Shown: one piece after another, positions 4,935 through 5,191 of the stretch | Layout: every line of letters begins with the position of its first letter | How positions within the stretch are numbered: position 1 is the first letter of the stretch | NCBI GenBank assembly: GCA_900556205.1 | Contig: USNX01000104.1 | Location: 1 to 5,191, forward strand | DNA length: 5,191 bases | Origin: an uncultured Collinsella sp. | GTDB lineage: Bacteria; Actinomycetota; Coriobacteriia; Coriobacteriales; Coriobacteriaceae | Direction of reading: 5' to 3' | Position numbers and translations under genes: made by a program | Notes under the pieces: model-generated | Told to the model about the DNA's origin: nothing | What the model saw: only the letters and a program-made list of their open reading frames with translations | Database searches by the model: none

Positions 4935-5191
4935 ATGAGGGTTGTAATCGCTTCCGATGCCGACGGTATGTCGATGAAGGAGTCCATCAAGGAGATGCTC
5001 ATCGCCGACGGTCACGAGGTCGTCGACTATTCCGAGACCCCTGCCGCGGACTTTGTCGATTCCGCGACCGCCGTTGCCAAGGACCTGCTGGAGCACAAGG
5101 ATTCCCAGGGCTTCGCATTCGATAAGAACGGCGTCGGCTCCTATATGGCCGCCGTCAAGATCAAGGGCATGGTCGTCGCCAACATTTCCGA
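4935..5191 (+). CDS. lacA: Galactose-6-phosphate isomerase subunit LacA, C-terminus beyond window
   Basis: LacA pairs with LacB to convert D-galactose-6-phosphate to D-tagatose-6-phosphate, the first step of the tagatose-6-phosphate pathway after phospho-lactose cleavage. It belongs to the RpiB/LacA/LacB isomerase family and acts in the cytoplasm. The 85 visible codons begin MRVVIASDADGMSMKESIK, then show GHEVVDY (26-32), DFVD (39-42) and AVAKDLL (46-52). The loop GFAFDKNGVGSYMAAVKIKG runs through residues 59-78 and continues into MVVANIS. DFVD, VAKD, the G-x-G-S-x-M loop and KIKGM-V-A match LacA of staphylococci and lactococci from memory, over an estimated 60% of the usual 142 or so residues. 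RpiB enzymes have a catalytic Cys near the middle of the chain; no Cys is seen here, as expected for LacA rather than RpiB. A strong ribosome binding site supports the start. lacB and other pathway genes may follow to the right. Confidence 0.9.
   Translation, partial: MRVVIASDADGMSMKESIKEMLIADGHEVVDYSETPAADFVDSATAVAKDLLEHKDSQGFAFDKNGVGSYMAAVKIKGMVVANIS

Noticed and set aside
1..5191. CRISPR arrays, tRNA or rRNA genes, insertion sequences
   Set aside because: I saw no regularly spaced repeats with unique spacers, no cloverleaf-like RNA, and no transposase reading frame.

Overview
The window most likely comes from a high-GC gut actinobacterium of the Coriobacteriia, with Collinsella as my best guess. 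This rests on GC-rich codon use, AT-rich intergenic regions and the style of the PTS-based lactose genes. It is an impression from the sequence, not a database match. The theme is lactose uptake by the phosphotransferase system (PTS) and galactose-6-phosphate breakdown (tagatose-6-phosphate pathway).

Layout. Positions 1-1423 (minus) hold most of lacE, the lactose-type PTS IIC permease, running off the left edge before any IIB domain. A 356-base divergent control region (1424-1779) separates it from a LacI-family regulator on the plus strand (1780-2784). It contains two almost identical CpG-centred operator-like palindromes in mirrored orientation. After a 214-base regulatory gap rich in phased half-sites comes lacF (2999-3337, plus), the lactose-type PTS IIA protein, closed by a strong hairpin terminator. 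A 22-bp-armed inverted repeat with a neighbouring palindrome, possibly a REP/MITE-like element, fills the next gap. A membrane protein of unknown function follows (3596-4627, plus), with its own ribosome binding site and a 14-bp-stem terminator. A 307-base gap with further half-sites leads to lacA (4935 to the right edge, plus), a subunit of galactose-6-phosphate isomerase.

How the parts fit. LacF and LacE would relay phosphate onto incoming lactose. Phospho-lactose is normally cut by a 6-phospho-beta-galactosidase, not seen here, and LacA with LacB would isomerise galactose-6-phosphate to tagatose-6-phosphate. The genes are not one operon: each has its own upstream region, and terminators follow lacF and the membrane protein. 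Two layers of regulation look possible. One is the local LacI-type regulator on the lacE/lacI divergent region. The other is an unseen regulator recognising TGTTC/CGTTCA half-sites in front of lacF and lacA, perhaps DeoR/LacR-like. The 9-mer ACCGTTCAC or its complement occurs in all three regulatory gaps.

Most unusual points: the mirrored operator modules, the helically phased half-site array before lacF, a LacF active-site loop reading HAQDT where HxQDH is usual, and the unknown membrane gene inserted between lac genes.
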